A stretch of DNA of 64,000 nucleotides from Mycobacterium kyorinense (GCF_002101735.1 NZ_LQPE01000141.1:1-64000), one strand, 5' to 3'. Positions 32,816 through 46,764 are shown, counted from the stretch's first letter. Notes: a model not told the origin generated them from the sequence alone. Made by a program: numbers and translations.

Positions 32816-33083
32816 CGTCCGGCTCACCGCCTGGGTGCACGGCCGGGTGCAGGGCGTCGGCTTCCGCTGGTGGACGCGCAGCCGGGCGCTGGAACTGGGG
32901 TTGACCGGCTACGCCGCCAACCGGCCCGACGGGCGGGTGCAGGTTGTCGCGCAGGGCTCACGTGACGCCTGTGAACAGCTGTTGCAGTTGTTGCAGAGCG
33001 GCAAAACACCAGGCCAGGTCGACAAAGTCGTCGCCGACTGGTCGCCGCGCGGCGAACCCATCAACGGGTTCACTGAAAGGTAG
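32808..33083 (+). CDS. acyP: Acylphosphatase
   Basis: 91 residues, the full family length. The phosphate-binding loop is [11 protein letters not shown] and the catalytic Asn is in [17 protein letters not shown]. It hydrolyses acyl phosphates. It is sandwiched between osmC and smc, as in other mycobacteria (Rv2922A). Confidence 0.96.
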   Translation: MPDVRLTAWVHGRVQGVGFRWWTRSRALELGLTGYAANRPDGRVQVVAQGSRDACEQLLQLLQSGKTPGQVDKVVADWSPRGEPINGFTER

Positions 33084-33093
33084 TCTGCACGCC
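33081..33093 (+). promoter_or_regulatory. -10-like element, smc (leaderless type)
   Basis: TAGTCT (33081-33086) overlaps the acyP stop codon and ends 7 nt before the smc GTG. Confidence 0.45.
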
Positions 33094-36000
33094 GTGTACC
33101 TGAAGAGTCTGACGCTCAAGGGCTTCAAGTCCTTCGCTTCGCCGACGACTCTGCGCTTCGAGCCGGGCATCACCTGCGTCGTCGGGCCCAACGGTTCGGG
33201 CAAATCCAACGTCGTCGACGCGCTGGCCTGGGTGATGGGCGAGCAGGGCGCCAAGACGCTGCGCGGCGGGAAGATGGAAGACGTCATCTTCGCCGGTACC
33301 AGCTCGCGGGCACCGTTGGGCCGTGCCGAGGTCACCGTCACCATCGACAACTCCGACAACGCGCTGCCGATCGAATACTCCGAGGTGTCGATCACCCGTC
33401 GCATGTTCCGCGACGGCGCCAGCGAATACGAAATCAACGGCAGCAGTTGCCGTTTGATGGATGTGCAGGAGCTCCTCTCCGACTCCGGCATCGGCCGCGA
33501 GATGCACGTCATCGTCGGGCAGGGCAAGCTGAACGAGATCCTGGAGTCGCGGCCCGAGGACCGTCGGGCGTTCATCGAGGAAGCCGCCGGGGTGCTCAAG
33601 CACCGCAAGCGCAAGGAAAAGGCGGTCCGCAAACTCGAGGCGATGTCGGCGAATCTGGCCCGGCTCACCGACCTGACCACCGAACTGCGCCGCCAGCTCA
33701 AACCGCTGGGCCGCCAGGCCGAGGTGGCCCGTCGCGCGGCGACCATTCAGGCCGACCTGCGCGACGCCCGGCTGCGGTTGGCCGCCGACGACGTCGTCAC
33801 CCGGCAAGCCGAGCTCGAGGACACCAACCAAGCCGAGGCGGCGTTGCGCCGCGAGCACGACGAAGCAGCCGCCCGGATGGCGGTGGCGTCGGAGGAGCTG
33901 GCGGCCCACGAGCAGGCGCTGGCCGCCTTGTCGCACAAGGCCGAATCGGCACAGCAGACCTGGTTTCGGTTGTCCGCGTTGGCCGAACGCGTCAGCGCCA
34001 CCGTGCGTATCGCCCGGGAGCGCGCCCAGCATCTCGACGTCGAGCCGGCGGCCACCGGCGGCCCCGACCCCGACGCGCTGGAGGCCGAAGCCGACCAGGT
34101 CGCCGCGCAAGAGCAGCAGCTGCTGGCCGAGCTGGCCGGTACCCGCAGCCGGCTGGAGGCAGCCCGCGCGGAGCTGGCCCACCGCGAACGCCACGCCGCC
34201 GAAGCCGAAGCGGCGCACCTGGCGGCCGTGCGCGCCGAAGCCGACCGGCGCGAGGGCCTGGCCCGGTTGGCCGGCCAGGTGGAGACCATGCGGGCGCGGG
34301 TGGAATCGACGGACTCTCAAGTGGCCAAGCTCTCCGAGCGCATCGAGGAAGCCGCCGCCCGCGCCCAGCAGGCCCAGGTCGAGTTCGAAACCGTGCAGGG
34401 CCGGGTCGGCGAGCTCGACCAGGGCGAGGTCGGTCTCGACGAGCACCACGACCGCACGGTTGCCGCGCTGCGCCTGGCCGACGAGCGGGTCGCCGAACTG
34501 CAGGCCGCCGAACGCGGCGCCGAACGCCAGGTCGCGTCGCTGCGCGCGCGGATCGACGCGCTGGCGGTGGGGCTCGAACGCAAGGACGGCGCCGCTTGGC
34601 TGACCGAGAACCGCAGTGGCTCAGGCATTTTCGGCACGCTTGCGAAACTGGTCAAGGTGGCCTCCGGCTACGAGACGGCGCTGGCGGCGGTCCTCGGCGC
34701 CGCCGCCGACGCCGTAGCCGCAGACAGTTTCGGTGCGGCCCGCTCGGCGGTGAGCGCACTCAAGCAGGCCGACGGCGGTCGCGCGGCGATCGTGCTGGGG
34801 GACTGGCCGGAAGACGCTGCGCCACAAGGCATGTTGCCCGACGGCGCCCGCTGGGCGCTGGACCTGATCGAGGCGCCACCGCGGCTGCGTGGGGCGATGA
34901 CGGCGATGCTGTCGGGGGTGGCGGTGGTCGCCGACCTGGCCGCGGCGCTGGATCTTGTTGCGGGACAACCAAAGCTGCGTGCGGTCACGCTCGACGGCGA
35001 CTCGGTCGGCGCCGGCTGGGTCAGCGGCGGTTCGGACCGCAAACCGTCGACGCTGGAGATCACCAGCGAGATCGAGAAGGCGCGCGCCGAGTTGGCCGCC
35101 GCCGAGGCGCAGGCCAGCCAACTGTCCGCGGCGCTGTCCGGGGCGTTGAGCGAACAGGCCGCCCGCCAGGACGCCGCCGAGCAGGCGCTGGCCGCCCTCA
35201 ACGAATCCGACGCCGCGATCTCGGCGATCTACGAGCAGCTGGGCCGGCTGGGCCAGGACGCCCGCACCGCCGAACAGGAGTGGCGCCGGCTGCTGCACCA
35301 GCGCGAGGAGCTGGAGGCCGGACGCGCCCAGACCCTCGAGGAGCTCGGCGAGCTCGAGACCCGGCTGCGCAACGCCGAGCAGACCCAGCCGGAGAGCGCC
35401 ACCGAGCCCGTCGAGCGCCAGCAGATCGCGGCGGCCGCCGAGGCCGCCCGGGCCGCCGAGGTGGAAGCCCGGTTGGCGGTGCGCACCGCCGAAGAACGCG
35501 CGAATGCCGTTCGCGGACGGGCGGATTCGCTGCGCCGCGCCGCCGCCGCCGAACGGGAGGCACGGCTGCGCGCCCAGCAGGCCCGCGCCGCGCGTGAGCA
35601 TGCCGCCGCGGTGGCCGCCGCGGTGGCCGATGCCGGGCGGCTGCTGGCCGAAAGGCTCGACCGGGTGGTGCGCGCCGCGTCGCGCAACCGCGACGCGCTG
35701 GCCGCCGAACGCCAGCAACGCTCGACGGCGATGGCGGCGGTGCGCGACGAGGTCAACGCGCTGGGCAACCGGGTCGCCGCGCTGACCGAGTCGTTGCACC
35801 GCGACGAGGTGGCCAAGGCGCAGGCCGCGCTGCGCATCGAGCAGCTCGAGCAGATGGTGCTCGAGCAGTTCGGGATGGCGCCCGACGACCTGGTCGCCGA
35901 ATACGGCCCGGACGTCCCGCTGCCGCCCACAGAGCTGGAGATGGCCGAGTACGAGCAGGCCCGCGAGCGCGGCGAGCAGGTCACCGCGCCGGCGCCGATG

Positions 36001-36681
36001 CCCTACGACCGGGCAACCCAGGAACGCCGCGCCAAGCGCGCCGAACGCGAGCTGGCCGAGCTGGGCCGGGTCAACCCCCTGGCGCTGGAGGAGTTCGCCG
36101 CGCTGGAGGAGCGCTACAACTTCCTGTCCACCCAGCTCGAGGACGTCAAGGCGGCCCGCAAGGATCTGCTCGACGTCGTCGCCGACGTCGACGCCCGCAT
36201 CCTGCAGGTGTTCACCGACGCCTACGCCGACGTGGCGCGCGAGTTCGAGCAGGTGTTCGCCGCGCTGTTCCCCGGCGGCGAGGGCCGGCTGCGACTGACC
36301 GACCCCGACGACATGCTGCACACCGGCATCGAGGTGGAGGCCCGCCCACCCGGCAAGAAGATCAAGCGACTGTCGCTGCTCTCCGGCGGCGAGAAGTCGC
36401 TGACAGCGGTGGCGATGCTGGTCGCGATCTTTCGGGCCCGCCCGTCGCCGTTCTACATCATGGACGAGGTCGAAGCCGCCCTCGACGACACCAACCTGCA
36501 CCGGCTGCTGCAGCTGTTCGAGCAGTTGCGGGCCCAGTCGCAGCTGATCGTGATCACCCACCAGAAACCGACGATGGAAGTGGCCGATTCGCTGTACGGC
36601 GTGACCATGCGCGACGACGGCATCACCGCGGTCATCTCGCAGCGGCTGCGGGGTCAGGAGCTGGTAGGCAGCCCCGCATAG
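33094..36681 (+). CDS. smc: Chromosome segregation ATPase SMC
   Basis: 1195 residues. The N-terminal head has Walker A GPNGSGKS (31-38). Two long coiled coils flank a hinge at about 505-650 ([38 protein letters not shown]). The C-terminal head has the signature [14 protein letters not shown] and Walker [14 protein letters not shown]. It organises and segregates the chromosome with ScpAB. I chose the GTG at 33094 ([14 protein letters not shown]), matching the family's N-terminus; the frame is open further upstream within acyP. Corresponds to Rv2922c. Confidence 0.97.
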   Translation: MYLKSLTLKGFKSFASPTTLRFEPGITCVVGPNGSGKSNVVDALAWVMGEQGAKTLRGGKMEDVIFAGTSSRAPLGRAEVTVTIDNSDNALPIEYSEVSITRRMFRDGASEYEINGSSCRLMDVQELLSDSGIGREMHVIVGQGKLNEILESRPEDRRAFIEEAAGVLKHRKRKEKAVRKLEAMSANLARLTDLTTELRRQLKPLGRQAEVARRAATIQADLRDARLRLAADDVVTRQAELEDTNQAEAALRREHDEAAARMAVASEELAAHEQALAALSHKAESAQQTWFRLSALAERVSATVRIARERAQHLDVEPAATGGPDPDALEAEADQVAAQEQQLLAELAGTRSRLEAARAELAHRERHAAEAEAAHLAAVRAEADRREGLARLAGQVETMRARVESTDSQVAKLSERIEEAAARAQQAQVEFETVQGRVGELDQGEVGLDEHHDRTVAALRLADERVAELQAAERGAERQVASLRARIDALAVGLERKDGAAWLTENRSGSGIFGTLAKLVKVASGYETALAAVLGAAADAVAADSFGAARSAVSALKQADGGRAAIVLGDWPEDAAPQGMLPDGARWALDLIEAPPRLRGAMTAMLSGVAVVADLAAALDLVAGQPKLRAVTLDGDSVGAGWVSGGSDRKPSTLEITSEIEKARAELAAAEAQASQLSAALSGALSEQAARQDAAEQALAALNESDAAISAIYEQLGRLGQDARTAEQEWRRLLHQREELEAGRAQTLEELGELETRLRNAEQTQPESATEPVERQQIAAAAEAARAAEVEARLAVRTAEERANAVRGRADSLRRAAAAEREARLRAQQARAAREHAAAVAAAVADAGRLLAERLDRVVRAASRNRDALAAERQQRSTAMAAVRDEVNALGNRVAALTESLHRDEVAKAQAALRIEQLEQMVLEQFGMAPDDLVAEYGPDVPLPPTELEMAEYEQARERGEQVTAPAPMPYDRATQERRAKRAERELAELGRVNPLALEEFAALEERYNFLSTQLEDVKAARKDLLDVVADVDARILQVFTDAYADVAREFEQVFAALFPGGEGRLRLTDPDDMLHTGIEVEARPPGKKIKRLSLLSGGEKSLTAVAMLVAIFRARPSPFYIMDEVEAALDDTNLHRLLQLFEQLRAQSQLIVITHQKPTMEVADSLYGVTMRDDGITAVISQRLRGQELVGSPA

Positions 36682-36699
36682 CCGCTGTCACGCCCCTGG

Positions 36700-36711
36700 A
36701 ACAATGGCGGG
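36700..36711 (+). promoter_or_regulatory. -10-like element, ftsY (leaderless type)
   Basis: CTGGAACAATGG (36696-36707) contains AACAAT, which ends 6 nt before the ftsY GTG. It resembles the CTGGCACAAT boxes before rpsP and rplS. Confidence 0.4.
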
Positions 36712-37947
36712 GTGTCTGAAGGTCTGTGGATCGCACTGGCGGTCGCCGTTGCACTGGTCGTCATCGCCGCGCTGGTCTTCGGCCTGGTCCGCTACCGCCG
36801 GCGGCAGATCAGCCTGTCGGCCCGCGGAGAGACCCTCGACCGCTCCGGCGGCTACACCGCATCGTCGGGAATCACGTTCAGCCAGACAGAACGACTCGAC
36901 ACCACCGGCCTGCCCGGCGTCGGCGACGACGCGGCCATTCCGCGCGACGCGCCCAAACGCACCATCACCGACGTCGCACTGCCCGAACCGGACGTGGCCC
37001 CGCAGGCGCCCGAGATCGAGGCCATCGCCCCTCCCGAAGGCCGGCTGGAGCGCCTGCGCGGACGGTTGGCCAAATCCCAGAACGCGTTGGGCCGCAGCAT
37101 GCTTGGCCTGCTCGGCGGCGGCGACCTCGACGAAGACTCCTGGCAGGACGTCGAGGACACCCTGCTGATCTCCGACCTCGGCCCGGTCGTCGCCACCTCG
37201 GTGGTGACGCAGCTGCGCAGCCAACTCGCCAGCAAAAACGTGCGCACCGAGGCCGAGGCCCGCGCCGTGCTGCGCGACGTCCTGATCAGCGAGCTGCGGC
37301 CCGACCTGGACCGCTCGATCCGCGCGCTGCCGCATGCCGACCATCCGTCGGTGCTGCTGGTCGTCGGCGTCAACGGCACCGGCAAGACCACGACGGTCGG
37401 CAAGCTGGCACGAGTGCTGGTCGCCGACGGTCGCCGCGTCGTCCTGGGCGCGGCCGACACGTTTCGGGCCGCCGCGGCCGACCAGCTGCAGACCTGGGCC
37501 GCCCGGGTGGGCGCCGAGGTGGTGCGCGGCGCCGAGGGGGCCGACCCCGCGTCAGTGGCGTTCGACGCCGTGGACAAGGGCATCGCGACCGGCGCCGACG
37601 TCGTCGTCATCGACACCGCCGGACGACTGCACACCAAGACCGGGCTGATGGACGAACTCGGCAAGGTCAAACGGGTGGTGAGCCGGCGAGCGGCCGTCGA
37701 CGAGGTCCTGTTGGTGCTCGACGCCACGATCGGGCAGAACGGGCTCGCGCAGGCGAAGGTGTTCGCCGACGTCGTCGACATCACCGGCGCCGTGCTGACC
37801 AAGCTGGACGGGACCGCCAAGGGCGGCATCGTGTTTCGCGTCCAGCAGGAGCTGGGCGTGCCGGTCAAGCTGGTCGGGCTCGGGGAGGGGCCCGACGACC
37901 TGGCGCCGTTCGAGCCCGCCGCGTTCGTCGACGCGTTGCTCGGCTGA
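36712..37947 (+). CDS. ftsY: Signal recognition particle receptor FtsY
   Basis: 411 residues. An N-terminal membrane segment (about 4-26) replaces the acidic A domain of E. coli FtsY. The NG GTPase domain carries VGVNGTGKTTTVGKLA, DTAGRLHTKTGLM and TKLDGTAKGG. It docks SRP-ribosome complexes at the membrane; its partner Ffh is encoded at 46910. Corresponds to Rv2921c. A family B repeat follows the stop. Confidence 0.97.
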   Translation: MSEGLWIALAVAVALVVIAALVFGLVRYRRRQISLSARGETLDRSGGYTASSGITFSQTERLDTTGLPGVGDDAAIPRDAPKRTITDVALPEPDVAPQAPEIEAIAPPEGRLERLRGRLAKSQNALGRSMLGLLGGGDLDEDSWQDVEDTLLISDLGPVVATSVVTQLRSQLASKNVRTEAEARAVLRDVLISELRPDLDRSIRALPHADHPSVLLVVGVNGTGKTTTVGKLARVLVADGRRVVLGAADTFRAAAADQLQTWAARVGAEVVRGAEGADPASVAFDAVDKGIATGADVVVIDTAGRLHTKTGLMDELGKVKRVVSRRAAVDEVLLVLDATIGQNGLAQAKVFADVVDITGAVLTKLDGTAKGGIVFRVQQELGVPVKLVGLGEGPDDLAPFEPAAFVDALLG

Positions 37948-37950
37948 GCG

Positions 37951-37995
37951 GTGGCGATCGCAAGCGCGGCGTAGCCGGGCGCGGCGGGTCGCCAC
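37951..37995. repeat. 45-bp dispersed repeat, family B, copy 2
   Basis: It begins GTGGCGATCGCAAGCGCGGC and ends GGCGGGTCGCCAC. It differs from copy 1 at only two bases, one in each complementary end. It lies 3 bp after the ftsY stop. Confidence 0.85.
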
Positions 37996-38014
37996 AATTG
38001 CCCGTGAGCATCCT

Positions 38015-38052
38015 GTAACTCCGGCGAAACCGTGCTGCGTCGGACCCGAAAC
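38015..38052 (+). promoter_or_regulatory. GlnR box upstream of amt-glnB-glnD
   Basis: Four half-sites with exact 6-bp spacers are present: GTAAC (38015), GAAAC (38026), GCGTC (38037) and GAAAC (38048). This fits the actinobacterial GlnR consensus gTnAC-n6-GAAAC-n6-gTnAC-n6-GAAAC, with only the third element off. It predicts activation of the ammonium uptake and PII signalling operon in nitrogen limitation. Confidence 0.88.
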
Positions 38053-38101
38053 AACCACTGCTCATTGTTTGACCAGGTCATACGGCGACAGGAGGTTGGG
38101 C

Positions 38102-39830
<1,729 letters not shown>

Positions 39831-39854
39831 GCACCTGATCCGACCTGGGCAGCA

Positions 39855-42302
39855 ATGACACCACCTGGCCCAGATTCACCCGAGGCATTCCGGTCGGACA
39901 TCGCCTCAGGTGAAAATTGCTGCGCCGCAACTGATCTAGCCGCTGCCCGGGCTCAGCTGCTGGCCAGCTCGCCAGGCCAAGTGGATGCGGCGGCGCTGCG
40001 CCGAGCGTGGGGCGAGCTGCACGAATTCTGGCTGTCCGCCAAGGCTGCCGAAATCGGTATCACGGCCCACAGTGGCTTTGCGGTTATCGCGACCGGTTCA
40101 CTGGGCCGTCGCGAGCTGCTGCCGCATTCTGACCTGGACCTGCTGCTTGTGCACGACGAGATGCCCGCAGAAACCGTCGGTCAGGTCGCGGAGAAGCTGT
40201 GGTATCCCTTGTGGGACAGCAACATTCGCCTGGACCATAGTGTGCGCACCGTTGCCGAGGCATTGCAGGTTGCGGGCGAGGACATTTCCGCCGGACTGGC
40301 CATGCTGGACGCGCGCCACATCGCCGGCGACGAGCGGCTCTCGGCGCGACTCGTCGACGGCGTACGCCAGCAGTGGCGAGCTGAAATCCGTTCGCGCTTC
40401 GACGAACTCGTCGACGTCACGCAATCGCGGTGGCGCCGCAGCGGCGAGATCGCGCACCGCGCCGAGCCCGACCTGAAATGCGGTCGCGGCGGGCTGCGCG
40501 ACGTCCAACTGCTCGAGGCGCTGGCCGTGGCCCAGCTCGCCGACCGCGACGGCGGTTCGCTGGCCGGCGCGTACCTCACGCTGCTCGACGTGCGCACCGA
40601 ACTGCACCGCGTCTCGGGCCGCGGCCATGACCTGCTGTTGGCCCAGTACGCGGACGAGATCAGCGCGGCGCTGCGGATCGGCGACCGATACGACCTGGCC
40701 CGCAGCCTTTCCGACGTGGCCCGGACCGTCAGCTATCGGGTCGATGCCGGCCTGCGCACCGCCGCCAACGCGCTGCCGCGGCGCGGGATGTCGGCGATGC
40801 GGCCGCGGCTGCGCCGGCCGCTGGACGCGGGCGTGGTCGAGTACGCGGGGGAGGTGGTGCTGGCCCGCGACGCGCGACCGGAACGCGATCCCGCCCTGGT
40901 GTTGCGGGTGGCCGCTGCGTCGGCCGTCACCGGCTTGCCGATCGCGGCGTCCACGCTGAGCTGGCTGGCCGACACCGCGCCCGAGCTGCGCACACCGTGG
41001 CCGCGCGAAGCGCTGGACAATCTGCTGGTCCTGCTGGCCGCCGGGCCCGCGATGGTGGCAACCATCGAGGCGCTGGACCGCACGGGGCTGTGGGGCCGGC
41101 TGTTCCCGGAATGGGAGGCCGTCCGCGACCTGCCGCCCCACGACATCGTCCACATCTGGACCGTGGACCGGCACTTGGTCGAAACAGCTGTGCGCGCAAG
41201 GGTTTTCACCACCCGGGTAGCGCGTCCGGATTTGCTGGTACTGGCCGCGCTGCTGCACGACATCGGTAAGGGCCGCGGCACGGACCACAGCGTCATCGGC
41301 GCCAAGCTGGCCACGCAGATCGGCACCAGGCTAGGTATGTGGCCCTCCGACGTCGAGATGCTCTCGAAGCTGGTGTTGCACCACTTGTTGCTGGCGAAGA
41401 CCGCCACCCGGCACGACCTCAACGACCCGGACACCATCGCCACCGTCACCGAGGCGCTTGGCGGGGATCCGGTGCTGCTGGAGGTATTGCACGCGCTGAC
41501 CGAAGCCGACGCGCTGGCCACCGGGCCGGCGGTGTGGAGCGACTGGAAGGCGTCGCTGGTCGCTGACCTGGTGCGGCGCTGTCGGCTGGTGATGGCCGGC
41601 GAGTCGCTGCCGCACGCCGATCCGATCGATCCCGAATACCTTTCGCGGGCCGCGGACCACGGTGTGCATGTGGAGTTGCGGGCCGGCAGCAGCCGGCGCA
41701 GCTACCACGTGGCCATGATCGCCCCGGACCAGCGCGGGTTGTTGTCCAAAGCCGCGGGCGTGTTGGCGCTCAACTCGCTGCGGGTGCATTCGGCATCGGT
41801 GAACATCCACGAGGGCGCCGCGATCAACGAATTCGTGGTATCGCCCTACTTCGGTTCTCCGGCCGCCGCCGACCTGCTGCGTCAGCAGTTCGCCGGAGCG
41901 CTCGGCGGCGACCTCGACGTGCTGGGCATGCTCGCGGAGCGCGACAGCGATGCGCACCGCAGCCCTGTCCGCGACGTGCCGACCGGCGTCCCCGTCCACG
42001 ATTCGACCGCCCGGCCACGCATCGTCTGGTTCGACGGCACGGCCGGCAGGCAGGTCATCGAGGTTCGCGCCACCGACAGCGCCGGCTTGCTCGCCCGGCT
42101 CACCGGCACGCTGGAGCGGGCCGGGGCGGACATCGTCTGGGCGAAAGTGACCACGCGAGGCTCGATGGTCGACGACGTGTTCTGCGTCGTGCTGCCTAAC
42201 GGGAAAGCCGAGAACGCTTCGGAGCTGCAAGGTGCGATCGAGCGCGAGCTGCTCGCCGAATTGGGCGGCGGCGCCGAAAGATCGGTCGACCGCGCCAGCT
42301 AG
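39855..42302 (+). CDS. glnD: PII nucleotidyltransferase GlnD
   Basis: 815 residues. The nucleotidyltransferase domain has [20 protein letters not shown] (G-S-x-G-R and paired Asp). The HD domain is [18 protein letters not shown]. Two C-terminal ACT domains follow (about 610-690 and 725-800: [36 protein letters not shown]). It modifies and demodifies PII according to glutamine. It is the last gene of the amt operon, 24 bp after glnB. Corresponds to Rv2918c. Confidence 0.96.
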   Translation: MTPPGPDSPEAFRSDIASGENCCAATDLAAARAQLLASSPGQVDAAALRRAWGELHEFWLSAKAAEIGITAHSGFAVIATGSLGRRELLPHSDLDLLLVHDEMPAETVGQVAEKLWYPLWDSNIRLDHSVRTVAEALQVAGEDISAGLAMLDARHIAGDERLSARLVDGVRQQWRAEIRSRFDELVDVTQSRWRRSGEIAHRAEPDLKCGRGGLRDVQLLEALAVAQLADRDGGSLAGAYLTLLDVRTELHRVSGRGHDLLLAQYADEISAALRIGDRYDLARSLSDVARTVSYRVDAGLRTAANALPRRGMSAMRPRLRRPLDAGVVEYAGEVVLARDARPERDPALVLRVAAASAVTGLPIAASTLSWLADTAPELRTPWPREALDNLLVLLAAGPAMVATIEALDRTGLWGRLFPEWEAVRDLPPHDIVHIWTVDRHLVETAVRARVFTTRVARPDLLVLAALLHDIGKGRGTDHSVIGAKLATQIGTRLGMWPSDVEMLSKLVLHHLLLAKTATRHDLNDPDTIATVTEALGGDPVLLEVLHALTEADALATGPAVWSDWKASLVADLVRRCRLVMAGESLPHADPIDPEYLSRAADHGVHVELRAGSSRRSYHVAMIAPDQRGLLSKAAGVLALNSLRVHSASVNIHEGAAINEFVVSPYFGSPAAADLLRQQFAGALGGDLDVLGMLAERDSDAHRSPVRDVPTGVPVHDSTARPRIVWFDGTAGRQVIEVRATDSAGLLARLTGTLERAGADIVWAKVTTRGSMVDDVFCVVLPNGKAENASELQGAIERELLAELGGGAERSVDRAS

Positions 42303-42575
42303 GAATTGCGGCGCCGATTACAACCAGCGTCGCGCAGCTGAATTTCCCACTTTCGAAAGCCTGCGGAGGCTACGTCAAAAGTTTCAGCATTGTTAAGTTC
42401 TTCATGTTTCCGTCATGTTCGAGCGAAATTTGTTAAAGGTTCGGGCGCGGCCGTTAAAAAGCCGTTGTCAACCTGTTCTTCGGCCGGTCGGTCGGCAAAA
42501 CTATGAACGACGAATGGGCAGTCGCTGCACTGGCCGGCCCATTTTTCCGGTGGATTCGAGAAAGGTTCGTTCGTT
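42303..42575. promoter_or_regulatory. AT-rich upstream region of the orphan PE gene with GTTAAA motifs
   Basis: Markedly lower GC than its surroundings. GTTAAG (42392), GTTAAAGG (42432-42439) and GTTAAAAA (42453-42460) recur, and the same motifs reappear upstream of the PE-PPE pair (45191-45395). GAGAAAGG near 42558-42565 may be the ribosome site. AT-rich islands of this kind are usual targets of Lsr2 or EspR; which protein binds is unknown. Confidence 0.4.
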
Positions 42576-42854
42576 ATGGCCACACAGCCGGAAGGGTTGG
42601 CGGCGGCGCTGACAAAACTGCAAGGCCGGGGCGCGGCCCTGGCGGCTCTGGAGGCGGCCATCGCCGCCCCGCCGGCCGGGCTGGCCCCGGCAGCCAGCGA
42701 CGAGGTGTCGGCATTGATGGCGACACAGTTCGCCCTGCACGGGGAGGCCTATCAGGCGGTCAGCGCCCAAGCCCGGGCGATGCACGAGATGTTCGTCGGC
42801 ATCCTGGCTGCCGGCGCTGCTGCGCAGGCAGCGACTGACGCCGCCGACAGCTAA
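42576..42854 (+). CDS. Orphan PE-family protein with altered secretion motif
   Basis: 92 residues, a PE domain with nothing after it. Diagnostic PE blocks are QPEGLAAALTKLQGRGAAL, APAASDEVSALMATQFALH and YQAVSAQARAMHEMFV. The YxxxD/E type VII secretion motif, expected about residues 84-88, reads QAATD, so the Tyr is replaced by Gln while Asp88 remains. There is no PPE partner in the same orientation; the adjacent PPE gene is convergent. It may be exported through a partner encoded elsewhere or no longer be secreted. Confidence 0.88.
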   Translation: MATQPEGLAAALTKLQGRGAALAALEAAIAAPPAGLAPAASDEVSALMATQFALHGEAYQAVSAQARAMHEMFVGILAAGAAAQAATDAADS

Positions 42855-42864
42855 AGGTCAACGA

Positions 42865-42907
42865 AAAGGCTGCGGTTGCCGCTTGATGCGCGGCGACCGC
42901 AGCCTTT
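42865..42907. terminator. Hairpin terminator after the orphan PE gene
   Basis: AAAGGCTGCGGT (42865-42876) pairs perfectly with ACCGCAGCCTTT (42896-42907) and the stem extends inward through GCCGC/GCGGC. TTTGTCTTGT follows on the plus strand, making it close to an intrinsic terminator; on the minus strand TTTTCGTTG follows, so it may work both ways. Confidence 0.75.
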
Positions 42908-42918
42908 GTCTTGTAGGC

Positions 42919-42937
42919 GTGCTCGTCAGACGAGCAC
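42919..42937. terminator. Short hairpin spanning the PPE stop codon
   Basis: GTGCTCGT CAG ACGAGCAC is a perfect 8-bp stem with a 3-nt loop that includes the TGA of the PPE gene. It sits 11 bp from the previous hairpin, giving back-to-back stems between convergent genes. Confidence 0.5.
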
Positions 42938-44128
42938 CTGCTTGGGCATCACCGTGGGCTTGACCCCGTAACGCGGCGCCCCGAAACCGTAGCCGGCGCG
43001 GCCGGCCGAGGCGACCGACGGCATACCGGCCGGCAGGGCCGTCACCTCGCCAGCCTCTTCGGCGGCCGCCGTCCACCCGCTGCCCGCCAACGTGGCGCCG
43101 GTACCGGCCGGCGTAGCCGAGGACCAACTGGCCGGCACCGACAATCCGCTGCCGATCGAGGACGCCGACCCCATCCCCGCCAGCACCGTCGGCGCACCGA
43201 AACCGCCGGTGGCAGGGGCCGCCGAACCCGCCAGCGTCATGCCCATGCCCACGCCGGCGCCGACCGGCGTGACTTCGCCGACCGTGACGCCCGCCGGGGC
43301 ATTGGCCACGAAGTGGCCCAGGGTCGCCGCGGCCGAGATGGTCATCATCGCGCACCACGACGCGGTGACATCTGCGGAGTTGATGGTGTTCGACACCATC
43401 GGGACGCCGAGCAGGTCGTTGAGACCTTGCCAGATCGAGGTTCCGGAACTCGCGTTCGACGTGACCGCGCTCAGCGGGTTGGCGAGCGCCCCCTGCGCGT
43501 TGGTCAGGTTGCCGAGCAGCCCGCTCAGGCCCGTCGACGTCGCATTGCTGTTGGCGGCGTTGGCGACCGCGGCAGCTTGCAGACCGCCTCCGGCCGGGTT
43601 GGTGTTCTGGGCCGGTGGGGTCAGCGGTGACACCTGCGCGTTCACCGCCGATGTGGCCGCGTAGCCGTACAGGGCGGCGGCGTCTTGCGCCCAGAATTCC
43701 GCGTACATGGCTTCGTTCGCCATGATCGCCGGGGTGTTCTGCCCCAGAATGTTCGTCGCGACGAGGGCCGCCAGCTGCGCCCTGTTGGCCGCGATCACCG
43801 GCGGTGGCACGGTGGCCATGAAGGCCGTCTCGTAGGCCGCCGCCGACGCCATGGACTTGGATGCCGCTTCCTGCAGCTGCCCGGAGGTGGTGTTCAGCCA
43901 GGCGATGTAGGGCTGGGCCGCGGCGGCCATCGATGCCGACGACGGTCCAAGCCACTCGGAGCCGACGAGTTGGGAGATCACCGCCTCGTAGGAAGCCGCG
44001 TTCGAGCTCAATTCCGAGCTCAGGCTGCTGAACGCCGACGCGGCGGCCATCATCGGGCCGGCTCCTGCCCCGGCGTACATGAGCGCAGAGTTGACCTCCG
44101 GCGGTCGCGCTGCGAAATCAAAGAACAT
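42926..44128 (-). CDS. PPE-family protein, SVP subgroup
   Basis: 400 residues. The PPE domain (1-180) begins MFFDFAARPPEVNSALMYAG, and the WxG motif is SEWLGPSS. The C-terminal half is of the PPE-SVP type, with GLSVPASWSSA and then a tail ending GAPRYGVKPTVMPKQVLV. Function of SVP tails is unknown; PPE proteins are ESX substrates that fold with PE partners. The upstream PE gene (44197-45105) is 68 bp away in the same direction and carries an almost identical tail. Confidence 0.92.
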   Translation of the reverse strand: MFFDFAARPPEVNSALMYAGAGAGPMMAAASAFSSLSSELSSNAASYEAVISQLVGSEWLGPSSASMAAAAQPYIAWLNTTSGQLQEAASKSMASAAAYETAFMATVPPPVIAANRAQLAALVATNILGQNTPAIMANEAMYAEFWAQDAAALYGYAATSAVNAQVSPLTPPAQNTNPAGGGLQAAAVANAANSNATSTGLSGLLGNLTNAQGALANPLSAVTSNASSGTSIWQGLNDLLGVPMVSNTINSADVTASWCAMMTISAAATLGHFVANAPAGVTVGEVTPVGAGVGMGMTLAGSAAPATGGFGAPTVLAGMGSASSIGSGLSVPASWSSATPAGTGATLAGSGWTAAAEEAGEVTALPAGMPSVASAGRAGYGFGAPRYGVKPTVMPKQVLV

Positions 44129-44196
44129 TGCGTTGCATCCCGTCCCTCAGTTGAGCCAATCGATAAACCCGGCCGCCATTGGCCATCGCAAATCCC

Positions 44197-45105
44197 TTAC
44201 GTAACCGTCGGTTTGGGCATTGCCGGCATGACCTTGGGTTTGACGCCGTAGCGCGGCGCTCCGAAGCCGTAGCCGCCGCGACCGGCCGAGGCGACCGACG
44301 GCATGCCGGCCGGCATGGTGGTCACCGTCCCGGCGTGGGGCGCAGCCGTGGTCCAGTTCTGAGCCGCAAACGTCACGGGCGTACTCGCTCCCGGGACTCC
44401 GGCTGCCCAGCTCGGCGGCACCGACAGCCCACCGACAGCTGAGGCCTGGCCGACCCCGGCCAGCACCGCCGGCGCGCCGCCAAGTCCGCCGACCCCGCCG
44501 GCAGCTGCCGGAGCGACGGCTCCGTCCAAGCCGGCCGCCAGGCCGCCCACGTCGGCGGCGGCTTCCTCGGGTAGGGCGGAGAGAAGTCCGCCGCCGCCCA
44601 TACCGATCAGGTCCGACGCCGCCGACGCCCAGTTCCCGACCTGGATGTTGCCAAGGTTGGCGAGGTTGCTGTTGAGCGGGTTCGACGACGAACCGAGCAT
44701 GTTGGCGAGGTTTTCGAGAATGTCGCCGAGCCCCGTCGACTGTGTCGGGGCCGCCGACGCGGCCGACGACGCTCCGAACAGCGATCCCATTCCCTGCAGC
44801 GGCGTCGAGGCGGCCGCGACCTGGTTGGCCGCCTCGGTCTCTCCGTACGAGCCCGCGCTGGTTCCCAGCAGGTTCACGAACTGCTGGTGGACGGCCTGCG
44901 CCTGGGCGCTGACCGACTGGTACAGCTGCCCGTACGTGGAGAACACGCCCGCCTGCAGCAACGACACCTCGTCGGAGGCCGCGGGCAGGATGGCTGTGGT
45001 GGGAGGTGCGGCGGCCGCGCTCTCGGCGGAAAACGAATTGCCGATGCCCTCGAGCTGGGCTGCGGCTGCGGCGATCGCTTCAGGCATCGTCTTGACGAAC
45101 ACCAT
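44197..45105 (-). CDS. PE-family protein carrying a PPE-SVP-type C-terminal tail
   Basis: 302 residues. The PE domain (1-95; FVKTMPEAIAAAAAQLEGIG, YQSVSAQAQAVHQQFV) ends in an intact secretion motif YGETE (Y87-E91). Residues about 200-302 resemble the C-terminus of the adjacent PPE protein: GLSVPPSWAAG and MPSVASAGRGGYGFGAPRYG. The tail therefore appears in both halves of a PE-PPE pair. The ATG at 45105 has GGGAG upstream. It is first in a two-gene operon with the PPE gene. Confidence 0.92.
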   Translation of the reverse strand: MVFVKTMPEAIAAAAAQLEGIGNSFSAESAAAAPPTTAILPAASDEVSLLQAGVFSTYGQLYQSVSAQAQAVHQQFVNLLGTSAGSYGETEAANQVAAASTPLQGMGSLFGASSAASAAPTQSTGLGDILENLANMLGSSSNPLNSNLANLGNIQVGNWASAASDLIGMGGGGLLSALPEEAAADVGGLAAGLDGAVAPAAAGGVGGLGGAPAVLAGVGQASAVGGLSVPPSWAAGVPGASTPVTFAAQNWTTAAPHAGTVTTMPAGMPSVASAGRGGYGFGAPRYGVKPKVMPAMPKPTVT

Positions 45106-46764
<1,659 letters not shown>

